Positions 20,612 through 32,692 of a DNA stretch of 64,000 nucleotides are shown here, in pieces; position 1 is the first letter of the stretch, and every line of letters starts with the position of its first letter. A model generated the notes under the pieces. It saw only the letters and a program-made list of their open reading frames with translations, made no database searches and had not been told where the DNA came from. Source of the DNA: Lantana camara (lineage: Eukaryota > Streptophyta > Magnoliopsida > Lamiales > Verbenaceae); contig CM074858.1 in NCBI GenBank assembly GCA_037501455.1, forward strand, positions 89,316,501-89,380,500, written 5' to 3'. The translations under genes were made by a program, and so were the position numbers.

Positions 20612-22130
20612 TGTAACACTCGTATAGATAGGCACCACATCCCTTGCTCCATGAACCTAATCCACGTATGAAATGAAAGTTCATACATGAATCGAATACG
20701 TGGCGAACGGGTGACCAGGATAAAAGAACTCAACCTAGCTAAGCGGCGCTAACCCTTGAACCAATTATATAAGGATGCAACAAGTAAAGCGGAAGCATAA
20801 GAACATTATACTAGCATATAAGAAGTATATCTCTAACATACAATCCATAATTACATCACCAATGGCCTACGAGGCCCAATTACTTACAATTCTCCAAAAT
20901 AGATTAATACATGTCCAAAAGTAATGAAGTATGAGAGATGTTAAACCTAACACATACTAGACCCAAAATAAAGACTTCTTATGACTTTATTCCCTGCCTA
21001 GTATACCTGCAAAAGATCTAAAAACAACATGGGGTGCCAGTCGAAAGACTGAGTGAGGGGCATAAATAAATATAGAGCATGCACATGCAATTCATAACTC
21101 CGAGTAATGTTTTGTAAAATTCCAAGTGGGAAAGTTAGGAAAGGCATCGCTCGAAATTACGAATATAAATTTATTAAGTTTCAATTTACAATAATAATAC
21201 GTGGCCTGGCAGGTGGGCAATTCTCCAACCTTACTCCCATAGTGTGTGCATTATATTCAAGTTATAAGGCGTTCACGCAAATCCATAATCATAATCGTAA
21301 TCATAATAATAAACATGATTTTCCATCCTTCTTCCTCCAGGGCGGTGGAAGGGTTTGCAAGGCCCAACCACCTTGTTGGTCCGTATCGAGTCGGGAGATC
21401 ATGACTCTTACCCACTTCTTCGATGGGTTAACCACCGGCTCAAGAATAGCTCGCCTTCTTGCTACCTAAGTCGTGCAAAGATATTCTCAAAGGGTACTCT
21501 ATATGAATGGATTGTCCGATGACCCGATACCGTACCGATTTCCACTCACACTTTTCCCCGGGCCCAATATATGTGAATGATTCTCGCCAAAATATTTTCA
21601 TGAAAACATTTGCGTAAATCATATTTTCAAAAGTGTAAGTATAAGTATTACATTTTGGATAAAATGGTCACACAAGGTATTACAGGTTCTAATAACTAGA
21701 AATAAATCCTTACCTTGACTAGAGAGAATGAAGAGAGAGAAGCCTAAGGACTCTGCTCCTCGACCACTAGATCAAGCTCTATGCAAGAAGTATAAGTATA
21801 CGTGAGACTGCGAGACTTATAAACCAAATAATCGACGAACGGCATGCTTATGATATGTTATGACATGAGATTTTGATGATATTAATTTATGAAAATTTTC
21901 ATGTGCACAATTAATGTCTTAGAGGCACATAAACGAACAATTCATTTAACGCGTGAAGAGATTACATTCACTCATATTCATCTCTTTCATAAATCATATC
22001 AAAACGATCCATAAACTTCATACACAAATCATAACACATACATCAACATGTTTACAATCCATATACATCATAATCAAAGTAAGAAAAGGACATACAAGAC
22101 AATTAAACGAAGCAAAACATGTATGCATGC

Positions 22131-22220
22131 GAGAGAGGCGTGTCTCACCTCAAGGCTAAATCGAGACACGCCCCTGTCTTAGTACAGGGGCCGAAGATGA
22201 AAGAGACACGGGCGTGTCTC
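22131..22220. repeat. Palindromes in the G1 3' LTR
   Basis: A clear copy GAGACACGGGCGTGTCTC lies at 22203-22220. A degraded copy is at about 22162-22181 and a right arm 'ggcgtgtctcac' near 22138. Between them is an inverted repeat CCCCTGT...ACAGGGG (22171-22190). The central CGGGCG is shared with the array at 41141-41355, but the arms differ (GAGACA...TGTCTC versus GTGACA...TGTCAC). Confidence 0.8.
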
Positions 22221-22588
22221 AGTACAGGCACATCAACTGTGAGAAATCAAAGTTGAAATCCCCTGTTTTCTTCTCTTCTCCATTCGAGCCGCAACAACAC
22301 CAACCAAAACTCAACCAAAACATGATCAAAGTTGGAAAATGAAGTCGCAACATGTATATAACTCATATATGCACATAATATCTCAAGTTTGCATCATAAT
22401 ACACAAGTTTACACCTTCAACTTCACCCATAACTATTCACAAAACCCTCATTTCAATTATTACTCCAACAACCATGCTTTCAAGCAATAAATTCAAGGGA
22501 TTTGCACATATATACACAATAACATGCTTAGGAACAAGAATATAAACTTAGATCAAGAAATCTCTAACAAATTCCCACATTCACACAC

Positions 22589-22633
<45 letters not shown>

Positions 22634-22634
22634 A
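22589..22634. repeat. (TA)n microsatellite
   Basis: A nearly pure TA dinucleotide run inside the G1 3' LTR, with one 'ac' interruption. Confidence 0.9.
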
Positions 22635-22871
22635 GTTTAGAAAATATTAAGAATGTTGATGAATGAATTTATGAAATGTAAGTATATGTTATGAAATGAA
22701 TGCGAATGTAATTCACGTAAGTCACATAATTCACTTAAATCAAATAATTCAAGTAAGGTTATAAATTAAATAACACAAGCAATAACAGAATTAAATAAAC
22801 AAATAAGCTAACTCTCGAAAACTCATACGCGTGGTGTGAGTACCTGTGCGACGAAAACACGTAGCGTCACA

Positions 22872-22980
22872 ACCTTCCCTCCTTAAAAGAATCTGGTCCC
22901 CAGATTCACTACTCAGACGGGAACAACTCCAAACGGTAAGCCACTTCGCCAATCTTCTCAAGTATTTCAAATGGACCCAA
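22872..22980 (-). pseudogene. G1 pol C-terminus (integrase end) and polypurine tract
   Basis: The minus strand continues the integrase C-terminal domain with 'GPFEILEKIGEVAYRLEL', then after a short stretch 'SGDQILLRREG', and then a purine-rich run 'aaggagggaaggt' against the LTR start. In intact Tekay-type elements about 100 residues including the chromodomain lie between these two blocks; here they are missing. The left part of the same domain ('RVLLKVSPREGFAQIGRGGK') lies at 35264-35455, beyond CF. Confidence 0.8.
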
Positions 22981-22985
22981 ATATC

Positions 22986-24885
22986 TTTTCGGAAAACACA
23001 AGGGAAACGCAATGGAAATTTCAAATTTTCCCAACTAAGCAAGGATCGAATCTTGCAATTCCTATTCCCAAATTCGTAGTGATCAAAAAACTCACTTGGA
23101 TAGTAGCTTTATTGACACGTTCTAGCCGCCCAAGAACGCTCTTCACGCAGCTTGATCCCCAAAAGCTCCTTCGAATCTTTCAAAACTTCACGATAGTAGC
23201 CCTCTAGAGAAATAGTCCACCAACCGCGACCACGATCCGAATAGGGAGGATGCTAGTTCTATATTAGGTGTTTCGGCTCTAGGGTTTAATGTATAATTAT
23301 GGACAAGGAGAAATTGTGTATCATCTCCCATGGGGTTCGAACCCCTCACTTATATAGGGTTAGGGTTCGAACCCTATTCCTTATTGGATAAGGAACTCCA
23401 AACTATTTTGGAAAGGGATATCTTGCTTGTAGACTAAGTCTCTTATTTTGACCAAAAGTCTTCCTTTTGATCAACTTGGAAAGCAAAATTCTAATCTAAC
23501 TCTTTTAGATTATTAATTTTACTTTATTTATTTTACAATAAATAACTTGAAGACTAATAATTAATTAATTCATAATTAATTATTTATTAGACTTTATTTC
23601 TCCAAATTAGAACTTTAATATTAATTCAAAATTAAATCAAAGTCCATTAAATAATTAACACATTAATTATTTAATATTTATACACATACACACACATGAC
23701 TACACGTGTCCATAAGGACACGTGTGACTTACACGTGTGGACCCCACCATTCACTTAATGGTTCGATCAACTCGTTTAATCGATTCATGTCTTAACCCAC
23801 TTGACCGGGTTATTGCGTGTGACCCTCTAGGTTCTTAATTCAATTAGCAGTGACCCTAATTAATTAATTAGTCAGTCCACAGACCAAACGACCATAGCCT
23901 AGCAACAGGTGTTTGACCCCTAGCTGAATAAGAATGTCTCGATTCGATAGAACCTTTAAGTCATTGACATATGTGAGATACAATCCTCCTACGTCCCATC
24001 TCTCAATCAAGATCTAGGGCAAGGGAATAATTAGAACCCTAATAATCTTGATCTTAATGCTAAGTGCATTTCATATCCATTTGATCTCAATCCAAGAAAC
24101 TCTTTTCTTGATGTCTTGATCCACTGCCTTGGCCAAGGACTCCTAGATGACATATGAATGACTTGCACAATAAGAGATCATCATCTTGCAAATACAAGCG
24201 TAGGTCCTTTATTGATTCTCATATACTTTCATGTGCCACTTGTGCAGCCCCAGCATAAGCCTTGAATCAGTTGTCTAAGGCGATACCCTTTAAAGCTTAC
24301 ACCTAAGACTACAGAGTTAGCTCATAAAGTATCAATGGAACCTCAAGTTTAAGGATCACTTAATCACATCAATGACTCATGAGATATTTCCTAATCTGGA
24401 AGTTTCTATTTCCAGATATAAACTTCCTTTCTCATTTAAGAATCTTCTCACACGGGACACCTCAGTGTACCTACTTAGAACAAGCAAGCACCCCCATGTA
24501 TCACGCACGAATCAACTATACACTTTGCACCCCATGAAACAAGGTGGTCCTTCTTAAGGGCGTGATCACAAGAGCAAGCCTCGAACGAGTCAGGTTGACA
24601 CTCCTACTGTCTTTTGGACTCATCGACTTGGAGTAATTTCTAATCATGACTTATGTGATATAGGGCTCATCTCATGAACCACTTCACCTAAATGGTTGAG
24701 TCCTATAAGTCATATTGATTAGAGGAGTTCTTATACATGTGCAGTCAAAAGGAAACACACAATCAAACAAGAGCATATAAAGAAGTGTTACCTCAATTCG
24801 TATTATTCAAAGATTGTCTGTGATTTACAAAAGGAAAGTAACAAAGCTGACTATTACATCAGCTTTCAGGGCACTATTCCTAACA
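22986..24885 (-). repeat. CF 3' LTR (1,900 bp)
   Basis: It aligns end to end with 33341-35263. The forward start has decayed (ttttcggaaaacac against tgttgggaaaacac) and the forward end is normal ('attcctaaca'). Identity varies from about 90% in the first 130 bases to near identity around 23220-23400. An ACGTG-word cluster lies at 23690-23745. No gene is present. Confidence 0.9.
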
Positions 24886-24901
24886 ATCTCCCACTTACCC
24901 C
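24886..24901 (-). other. CF polypurine tract
   Basis: The minus strand reads GGTAAGTGGGAGAT directly before the 3' LTR start TGTTAGGAATAG, the usual form in plant copia elements. Confidence 0.85.
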
Positions 24902-27869
24902 TCAAAGCCATTCAGGAGCTAATCTAAGTCCCATCTTCGTAAGATGACCTTCGAAAGCTTCTCGACTAAGGGGTTTAGTAAGCGGGTCTGCCATGTTCTC
25001 TGTTGATGTGACCCTCTCAATTTGCACATCACCTCGTTTAATGATATCACGGATTATGTGATACTTCCTCATAACGTGCTTGGTCCGTTGGTGAGATCTT
25101 GGTTCTCTTGCTTGAGTAACCGCCCCAGTGTTGTCACAAAACACATTAATGGGGTCTTTCATGCTAGGAACGACATTCAATTCTTGAATGAAGTTTCTAA
25201 TCCAAACACCTTCCTTAGCTGCATCATTTGCAGCTAAGTATTTGGCCTTAGTGGTCGAATCTGTAGTGGTCGACTGCTTGGAACTTTTCTAACTTACTGC
25301 ACCGCCGTCAAGGCAGAAAATGTATCCTGACCTTGACTTAAAATCATCTAAGTCAGATGCAAAGCTTGCATTGCAGTATCCTCCGACTACTAGCTCTTTC
25401 TATCCTCCGTATACTAAGAACAAATCCTTAGTGCTTTGTAAGTACTTTAGGATATTCTTCACGGCAGTCCAGTCACCTTCTCCAGGGTCTGATTCGAAAC
25501 GGCTCGTTACACTAAGTTCATAAGCCACATGCGGTCAAATACATAGCATTGCATACATTATGCTACCTATTGCCGAGGCATAAGGCACATGAGTCATTCT
25601 TTCCTTCTCAAGGTTCGTCTTAGGACACATCTTCTTCGAAAGAGATGTTCCTACACTCATGGGAAGAACTTTATTCTTCGCATTCTCCATACTGAACCGT
25701 TTCAGTACTTTATCTATGTTCATTGATTGTGATAGTTTTATCAATCTCTTAGATCTATCCCTATAGATCTTTATCCCGAGAATGTAGGACGCATCACCAA
25801 GATCTTTCATCTCGAATTGGTTCGATAACCAAGATTTGGTAACTTTTATGTCATCTTTCGAATTCTCAATTAGAAGGATGTCATCAATATAAAGTACCAA
25901 GAATTGCACTGAAGTCTCCAATTCCTTTCTATACAAGCAGGACTTATTCGAATTATGAATGAAACCAAACTCTTTAACTGCTTTATCAAGATGAATATTC
26001 CAATTCCTACAAGCCTGTTTCAATCCGTAGATTGATCTTTGGAGTTTGCAAACCTTTTGCTCACTCCCAATGAATGTGAAACCTATGGGTTGATCCATAT
26101 AAATATCTTTCTCAATGTCTCCATTGAGAAAGGCAGTTTTCACATCCATTTGTCATATCTCATAGTCGTAATACGCAGCTATGGCAAGCATGATCCGAAT
26201 AGACTTTTGCATTGCGACCGGTGAGAAAGTTTCATCAAAGTCCACATCGGGCCTTTAAGTGAAGCTTTTTGAAACCAGTCTTGCCTTATAGGCTCCAATG
26301 CTTCCATCTACTCCAAGCTTTCTCTTAAAGATCCATTTACAACCTATAGGTTTAACCCCATCAGGCAAATCCACCAAGGTCCGAACTTGGTTGGAGTACA
26401 TGGAATCCATTTCGGTTTTCATGGCTTCCTTCCACTGTTCAAAATCCGAGTCTGACAGTGCCTCCTCATATGTTAGAGGATCATTATCCTCTTGAGAGAT
26501 TTCATGGAGAAAACCATACCATCTCTCCGGCTGTCTAAGAGTGCGTTCAGAACGCCTTAGAGGAGGATTTTCACGTGTATCGTAGTTCGTGATTGGTAGC
26601 GGGGTGTCAGAATGGTACGTGTCCTCTAAATGTGGCGTGGGAATATCTCGAATTTCTTCGAGTTCTGTGATCTTGCCTTTCTTTTCTTCTAGGAACGATT
26701 CCTCAAGAAAAGTTGCATTTCTTGAAACAAACACCTTTTGTTCAGTTTGATCATAGAAGTAGTATCCTATGGATTCGTTAGGATAGCCAACAAAGTAGCA
26801 TAAGTTAGAACGAGCTTCTAACTTATCTCCCACTGTCCTCTTCACATAAGCAGGACAACCCCAAATTCTTAAGTAAGAATAACTAGGGATTTTACCATGC
26901 CACATTTCATAGGGCGTTTTGGGGACTGACTTAGAGGGAACAAGATTCAAAATCTTAGCTGCACTTTCTAGAGCATAACCCCAGAAAGAAGGTGGTAAGT
27001 CAGTGAAACTTATCATGGAACGAACCATATCAAGTAGGGTTTGATTCCTTCTCTCAGAAACTCCATTAAGCTGAGGAGTTCCTGGAGGAGTCCACTGAGA
27101 GATAATGCCATTATCTCTGAGATGATTAAGGAATTCTTCACATAAGAGACTCGCCACCTCGATCAGATCGAAGTGTCTTGATCTTTTGACCAGTTTGGTT
27201 CTCAACCTCCTTTTGAAATTCTAAGAATTTCTCAAAAGCCTCAGATTTGTACTTCATTAAGTACATATAACCATAGCGACTAAAGTCGTCAGTAAAGGTT
27301 ATGAAGTACTGATGATTGTTTCGAGTGCTTACACTAAGCGGTCCACAAACATCACAATGGATCAAATCCAAGGTCTTTGTGGCTCGTTCCACACTTCCTT
27401 TGAAAGGAGTTTTGGAAATCTTTCCTTTGAGACAGGATTCGCAGGAAGTCAACTGTTTAAGGTCATTTTCAGAGAATGTCCCTAAGGTAGTTAACTTGCT
27501 AATTCTGTTCTTAGAAATATGCCCTAATCTAGCGTACCACAAAGATGCTGAGACTTCGTCATCTCTCTTACGTTTTGTTTCTCGTTGTATATTCAAAATA
27601 TTACTATTTTGAGTTAGATAAAGTTCATTGTTTAATGTACCAAGATGTACTAAAAAATTATTCTTTTTGAGGAAAAAGTTACCATTCTTAATATTAATTT
27701 CATAACCTTTGCAATCAAGTATTGTAACTGAAATAATATTACTAATAATATCTGGTACATAAAGGACTTTATTTAAAACTAAAACAGAATGACCTAAATC
27801 TAATCTAATTGTGCCTAAAGCTTGAGCTTCGACCGTTGAGCCGTCCCCAATCTTCAAGACACATTATCC
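24902..27869 (-). pseudogene. CF copia pol (GAG-pre-integrase, integrase, RT, RNase H)
   Basis: From 27857 downward: GAG-pre-integrase block 'SLWYARLGHISKNRISKL' with 'CESCLKGK'; integrase core 'DLIHCDVCGPL' (first Asp), 'FITFTDDFSRYGYMYLMK', 'TLRSDRGGES' (second Asp), then, after a frameshift near 27150, 'GTPQLNGVSERRNQTLLDMV' (catalytic Glu) and 'LRIWGCPAYVK'. RT begins near 26330 ('IGCKWIFKRKLGVDG'), with 'MDVKTAFLNGDIEKDIYMDQ', 'LVLYIDDILLI' (catalytic Asp pair, about 25890) and 'MKDLGDASYILGIKIYRD'. RNase H is broken between 25180 and 25534 and ends with 'VFCDNTGAVTQARE', 'HVMRKYHIIRDII' and 'NMADPLTKPLSREAF'. Stops at about 26252 and 26150, and others near 25534 and 25290, inactivate it. 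The enzymes would copy the element RNA and insert the DNA. Confidence 0.92.
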
Positions 27870-28817
27870 TCCCTTCAGCTACCGGACCTCACTTAGCATC
27901 TGTACATCATTACAGCTATGAGATCCACAACCGGTATTAAGTACCCAAGAGTTACAATTAATAGAAAGATTTACTTCAACGAGAAACATACCTTTCTTTA
28001 GAATAGCCTTGTACTCTTGGCAGTTTCTCCTCCAATGCCCCGGTTTGCCACAATGGAAGCAAACGTCCTCTTTCTAATCACGTTTCTTCTTTTGGACTTT
28101 TCCCTTCGTGATGCCTTCATTGGGCCTAAGGGACTTCTTCTTCTTTTGGGCTTTCTTGCCTTTGCCTTTGGAAGGCTTAGAAGAAGATGGAGCATTGACC
28201 ATCATAACCTTATTGTCCTTCTTGATCGTGCTTTCAGCAGTCACAAGCTGACTAATCAGCTCAGCTACACTAGCATTTGCATGATTCATGTTGAAGTTAA
28301 GGACAAAAAGATTGAATGATGATGGGAACGAGGCTAGCAACAAATCCACTGAAAGCTCATCCCTCAGTGGCATGTCCATGGAAGCAAGTTTCTCAGTAAG
28401 GGCAAGAAACTTGAGTCCATATTCATGGACACTTGTACCTTCTATAATTCTCAAATGGAATAATTCCTTTGTGGTGTTATACCTTGTAACACGCTCATGA
28501 GGGCGGTAAAGTTGCTCTAAGTGGTCGTAAATCTCCCAAGCGAATTCCATGGACTCATGTTATCTTTGCATGTCCGGAGACATGTTAGCAAGCATGAGAC
28601 TACGAGCTTGAAGATTATCATCCTTTCACTTCTGGATCACATCCCGCTTAGTCCGGGTCGGAGCATCCCCTTCGGGAACGGGCTCCGCCTCGTAGAGAAC
28701 ATAAGTTCTCTTCTCGGAATCTAGAACGATTTTTAGATTCCTAAGCCAATCAGAATAGTTGGGACCAATCAACTTGTTTGACTCGAGGATCGATACTAGA
28801 GGGTTTTTGGTTGCCAT
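27870..28817 (-). pseudogene. CF copia gag with zinc knuckle and protease start
   Basis: Gag starts at the ATG 28817: 'MATKNPLVSILESNKLIGPN', then 'YSDWLRNLKIVLDSEK' (typical copia gag N-terminus), then the UBN2-type core 'EIYDHLEQLYRP...YNTTKELFHLRIIEGTSVHEY' (28550-28400), 'LLLASFPSSFNLFVLNFNMN', a lysine-rich stretch, and the zinc knuckle 'CFHCGKPGHWRRNC' near 28030-28070. Stops occur at about 28624, 28557 and 28075; each is a codon one C-to-T type change away from a sense codon that fits the family. The protease region follows near 27900 ('SWVLNTGCGSHSCND', with the usual D altered). Gag packages the element RNA. Confidence 0.9.
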
Positions 28818-29025
28818 TTCAAAACACGTAGAGAATCACAGAATCTACGACCTAAATGGAAAAACAGAGAACTAGTGAGCATGCTGAATAATAACGATAT
28901 ACTTGAGATCAGGTCTTTAATCTATGTAGCTCTCGCTATTTTTCACAGATCTATAATTCCCAGAGATCTTAGAGGATACTTGTTATCCCAATTGGTACTA
29001 AGATCCTAAGCACTTAACCTTGAAC

Positions 29026-29338
29026 CCACGACTCGTGGCCATTCTCAATTAAGCCTAAGGTAGGTACATCTTACCAATTTCAATACTGTGGAATTCTTAG
29101 TAATGTTTTTTGCATCACCTATCTTTCAATATAGACCCACGACTCGTCCGACATTCATATTTACTTAGGCGTTAAGCTAGACCCATCAATCATAAGATCA
29201 TGATCAAAACTTAGTTCGAACGACCCACGACTCGCGGCCATCGCCCTTGCTAAAATTGATCACGAAATATTGATCATTTAAGATCAATTAGGAAACTAAG
29301 AACTAATAGGTTTCACATAGACACCCCACGACTCGTGG
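29026..29338. repeat. Four dispersed copies of a 13-bp palindrome CCACGACTCGTGG
   Basis: Copies lie at 29026-29038, 29137-29149 (right end altered), 29225-29237 (one change) and 29326-29338. Spacing is 111, 88 and 101 bases. Flanks share 'gaccca' before and 'gccat/gccag' after, so these are probably old ~100-bp tandem repeats in which the palindrome is best preserved. Confidence 0.85.
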
Positions 29339-30570
29339 CCAGCATCTAGCTTCTCCTATTAAACTTAAATCCTATTGATGGAATGTTAGGAGTTTAATTC
29401 AAAGTTTGTACCTCGAACTAAACACCTATTTTCAAAAATTAGCTTAATATTTAATGGGAATTTTCGATGTAACCGGAGAGTTATCCGGTTCGACCTTACC
29501 AACATATATGTTATCCAATTTAATTAGTCTTGATTAATGCAAGTACAACTTAAATGCATTTCACACAAGCACTTAGCAGAAAACATATCCTAGCATGATA
29601 CTAACATGTGATGATCATGAGTTCTACCTATCTTATGCGTGATACGTGGGAGCTACTCCACAATCACAAGTTCTAACATACATGCCACATAAAACAGTTT
29701 AAATCACATAAGGGAATTGGAAATAAAATGATGCCCTATCTATTACAATAATAGAAATCCTCTCTAACACTTTGAGAGGTCTTCACTTTTGGCCTCCACC
29801 TTATTACTTGTTGTGTAGATCCATCTTACTCCATGGGCGCATTGTCTCTAAAATGAAAGAAAAATACCTCACCACCTATCTCTACTCTCAAATTACAATA
29901 AAAAAGAAAAAGACATAAAGTAATAAAGCTCAATCTTCATATTGGCCTTAGACAATTACACGGAGCATACCCCGGGCTCAAAACAGTAATATGGAAAGCC
30001 ACATAATAAACACATAACAATATGCACATAAGTGAGGCACCGACCCCAATTGAAAAACGCAACTATGGGGCTCCAACCCCGATTTAAACCATTCATGTGC
30101 ATAAATTAAAACCATTCATAGGACTAAACCCATGATCACCTAACATGCATAAATTGCAAGAATTTAAATTTAACCAATAAATTAAAATTCTCGCCTTAAG
30201 CCCTAATGGCTTAAAACGCCAACTTAGATGCAATTCTTGTTCAAGAGTCTTTTCTATAAACCCTGAAAAACAATAAACTAATAAAATACCAATTAATTTC
30301 TAAAAAATTAATAATTTTATTCCTTCAATATTTTCAGAAAATAAAGTTAATTTTTCCCAAAATTTAAATCGCTTTAATTTCTCAAATCCCAATTTAAACA
30401 ATTATTACAAAAATAATTTTAATTTTAATAAAACAAATTTTAATCAGAAAAACGAATTGGGATTGGATCAAACCAAAATACGAAACCAACATCGCCGCGA
30501 AACGAGGCCCGGACCACGCCCGTTTGCCAGCCTAGACGGACTGCACGCGTCGCGCATGCCAGCAGCAAGG

Positions 30571-30711
30571 CTCCTACGCGGATACGGGAGGTGACGGAAG
30601 GCTCCTGCGCGGATGCGGGAGCTGACGGGTGAAGACTCCCGCGCGGATGCGGGAGTCGGTGGGCGGACGCGCCTAGGCGCGGCCGGGACTACTCCCGCGC
30701 GGTTGCGGGAG
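30571..30711. repeat. Four GC-rich hairpin units (CTCCCGCGCGGATGCGGGAG type)
   Basis: 20-base units lie at 30571, 30602, 30636 and 30692. The third and fourth form perfect 7-bp stems CTCCCGC/GCGGGAG with 6-base loops; the second has one G-T wobble; the first is damaged. Flanking pairs differ but still match in two units (G..C around unit 2, GA..TC around unit 3). They sit in a ~300-base GC-rich island (30470-30780) within an AT-rich leader. Confidence 0.85.
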
Positions 30712-32196
30712 GGGCTACCGGTATGCGCTAGGCCCATGCCCAGCATCGTGCGGCGATGGCTAGGCGGGGCTGGGCGTACGACTCCTTAGCACGCCCAAGC
30801 CTCGTGTTTCGGTTCGTAATGCGATTTCATGTTCCGTATTTTTCAGTTTTCAAAACCAAATCAATCCAAGAATTAAAAAATGATTTAAATATTTGATCCA
30901 AAATAATTTCAATCAAATTTTCGAAAACATTTTTCAGAAACTTTAGGAAAAATACAGTTTCGTATTTCAGGTTTTGTAAAAGAACTCAAGAATACTCAAT
31001 TCACACACTACAAAAAAACAGCCGAATTCCGATGGGAAAAAACTGACGAAAAATTCCGTCGGTATCCCATTGGAATTCCGTCGGAAAATTTGCCAGAATT
31101 TTAAAAAAAATTACGCCAAAAATTCCGTTAAATTCCAACGGAACTCCGTTGGGTTTCCGTTGGAATTCCGTCAGAAATTTTGGCGCAATTCTAAAAAAAT
31201 TGCGCAAAAAAAAACGACATCGGTTTTCCTTTGGAATTTCAATTAAATAAAAAATCCAACGGAAAACCGACGGGGAATTATTCGTCGGTTTTTTTATTCC
31301 TCAATTAAAAAAAAACCGACGGGACTTTCTCATCGTTTAATTAGAAATCTCGATTCAAATATCTTTTAATAAACCAACACATATATTTTAGTTTTAAGTC
31401 ATCTTCATATTAAAATTTATATTTTTTTAATAAACGATTATTTCTAATAAAGAAAACTAAGTTATCAATTATATGAGTTAATTAATAGTGAAAGTATCAA
31501 TTACGTAACGAGAAGATCGCCCTTTTGATGGTTTGATCTTCTTCAACTTCAAATTTAGATTTTAATAACGTTAATCCGTAGGTCCTTCAACTTATTTATA
31601 TATTTAAAAATTATATAATATACAAATTATAAATTATTAATAGACACTAGAGTATATAATACACAATTTATACATTATTAATTAAAATAAAAATATTTAG
31701 AACATCAATTTTTTAACTTTAAATATAGTGAGGAGATCCCAATTGGAATTTAATTTTCTATTAGACACTCTCACATATATAAATAAAAAGTTTATAATTT
31801 TAAATTACCACTCTTATGATGCTCAAACAATTATAAATATTATTGTAATGTATGGTGTAGTATCATATTAAGGTTGGACATCTTGACAAACGTCTTTCAC
31901 TTGTTAAATTTAAAAACTAATATACGTTGTATCATATTTGTATCCATGCATTATAAACACTCACTTGTATACATACATATATATATATAGTGTTTCCACA
32001 CCAAAAAAACATATATATATATATATATAGTGTTAACATACTATTTTATTAGTTATTAATCGTAATTTAAATAATAAGTATTTTTAATAAATTTAATACT
32101 TGATAATGAGTATATAGTGTTAATAATTTTTGAACTAAGTTTAAAATATGAAAACTACGAAAAATTTTATTAATTATGTATCTTTATAAAAAAACA

Positions 32197-32198
<2 letters not shown>

Positions 32199-32246
<48 letters not shown>
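32199..32246. repeat. (TA)n microsatellite
   Basis: A pure TA run of about 48 bases inside the CACTA element. Shorter TA runs occur at about 31975-32030. Confidence 0.9.
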
Positions 32247-32251
<5 letters not shown>

Positions 32252-32692
32252 GTAGGTTTATAATATAATTAATCATTATGTAATAGTTATTAGCAATGAT
32301 TTTATATTTATATAGAAAAATAATTTTATTTATAATTTTGAATTAATAATTTAAGTGAAACGATGTAAAAATTGTTTTTGTATTACTAATTTTATTTTTA
32401 AATGTACAAATATCTTATAATGTAACTTATAATTAATATATTAATTTTAGAAAGAGTTCTTATTATGATACTCTATATATTTTCTATAGATTGGAGAACT
32501 CTTGATTCTAATGAGTTTTATTTTCATTCGAATAAGTATTTTTAAAAATTTTCAATAAATATGATTATATTTAATTCGAATAATCATATATTTAAAATTT
32601 TATATTTTAAATTAATAACAAAAAGTATTTAAATAGTTAATTGAAATAAGTGTATAAATATATTTAAAGACATAATATTAATAAGAAGTAAG

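Larger units (their letters stand above)
20612..22871 (-). repeat. G1 3' LTR (2,260 bp)
   Basis: It starts on the minus strand with TGTGACGCTACGTG directly after the polypurine tract and ends '...GAGTGTTACA' at 20612. It shares with the other chromovirus LTRs the blocks 'cgaacgggtgacc' (20705), 'gactgagtgaggggc' (about 21046) and a GC palindrome zone at 22131-22220. A (TA)n microsatellite lies at 22589-22634. No ORF is supported. Confidence 0.85.
28818..31005 (-). other. CF leader (5' untranslated region between primer site and gag)
   Basis: About 2.2 kb separates gag from the CACTA insertion and about 70 bases more reach the primer site. No convincing ORF is present; the minus frame at 30468-30746 follows a GC-rich repeat patch and shows no known domain. 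The leader contains two repeat sets annotated separately: four CCACGACTCGTGG palindromes (29026-29338) and four GC hairpins (30571-30711). The rest is AT-rich. Confidence 0.7.

Noticed and set aside
30468..30746. 92-codon arginine/proline-rich minus frame in the CF leader
   Set aside because: It follows the GC-rich hairpin repeats, has no recognisable domain and is absent from known copia organisation.
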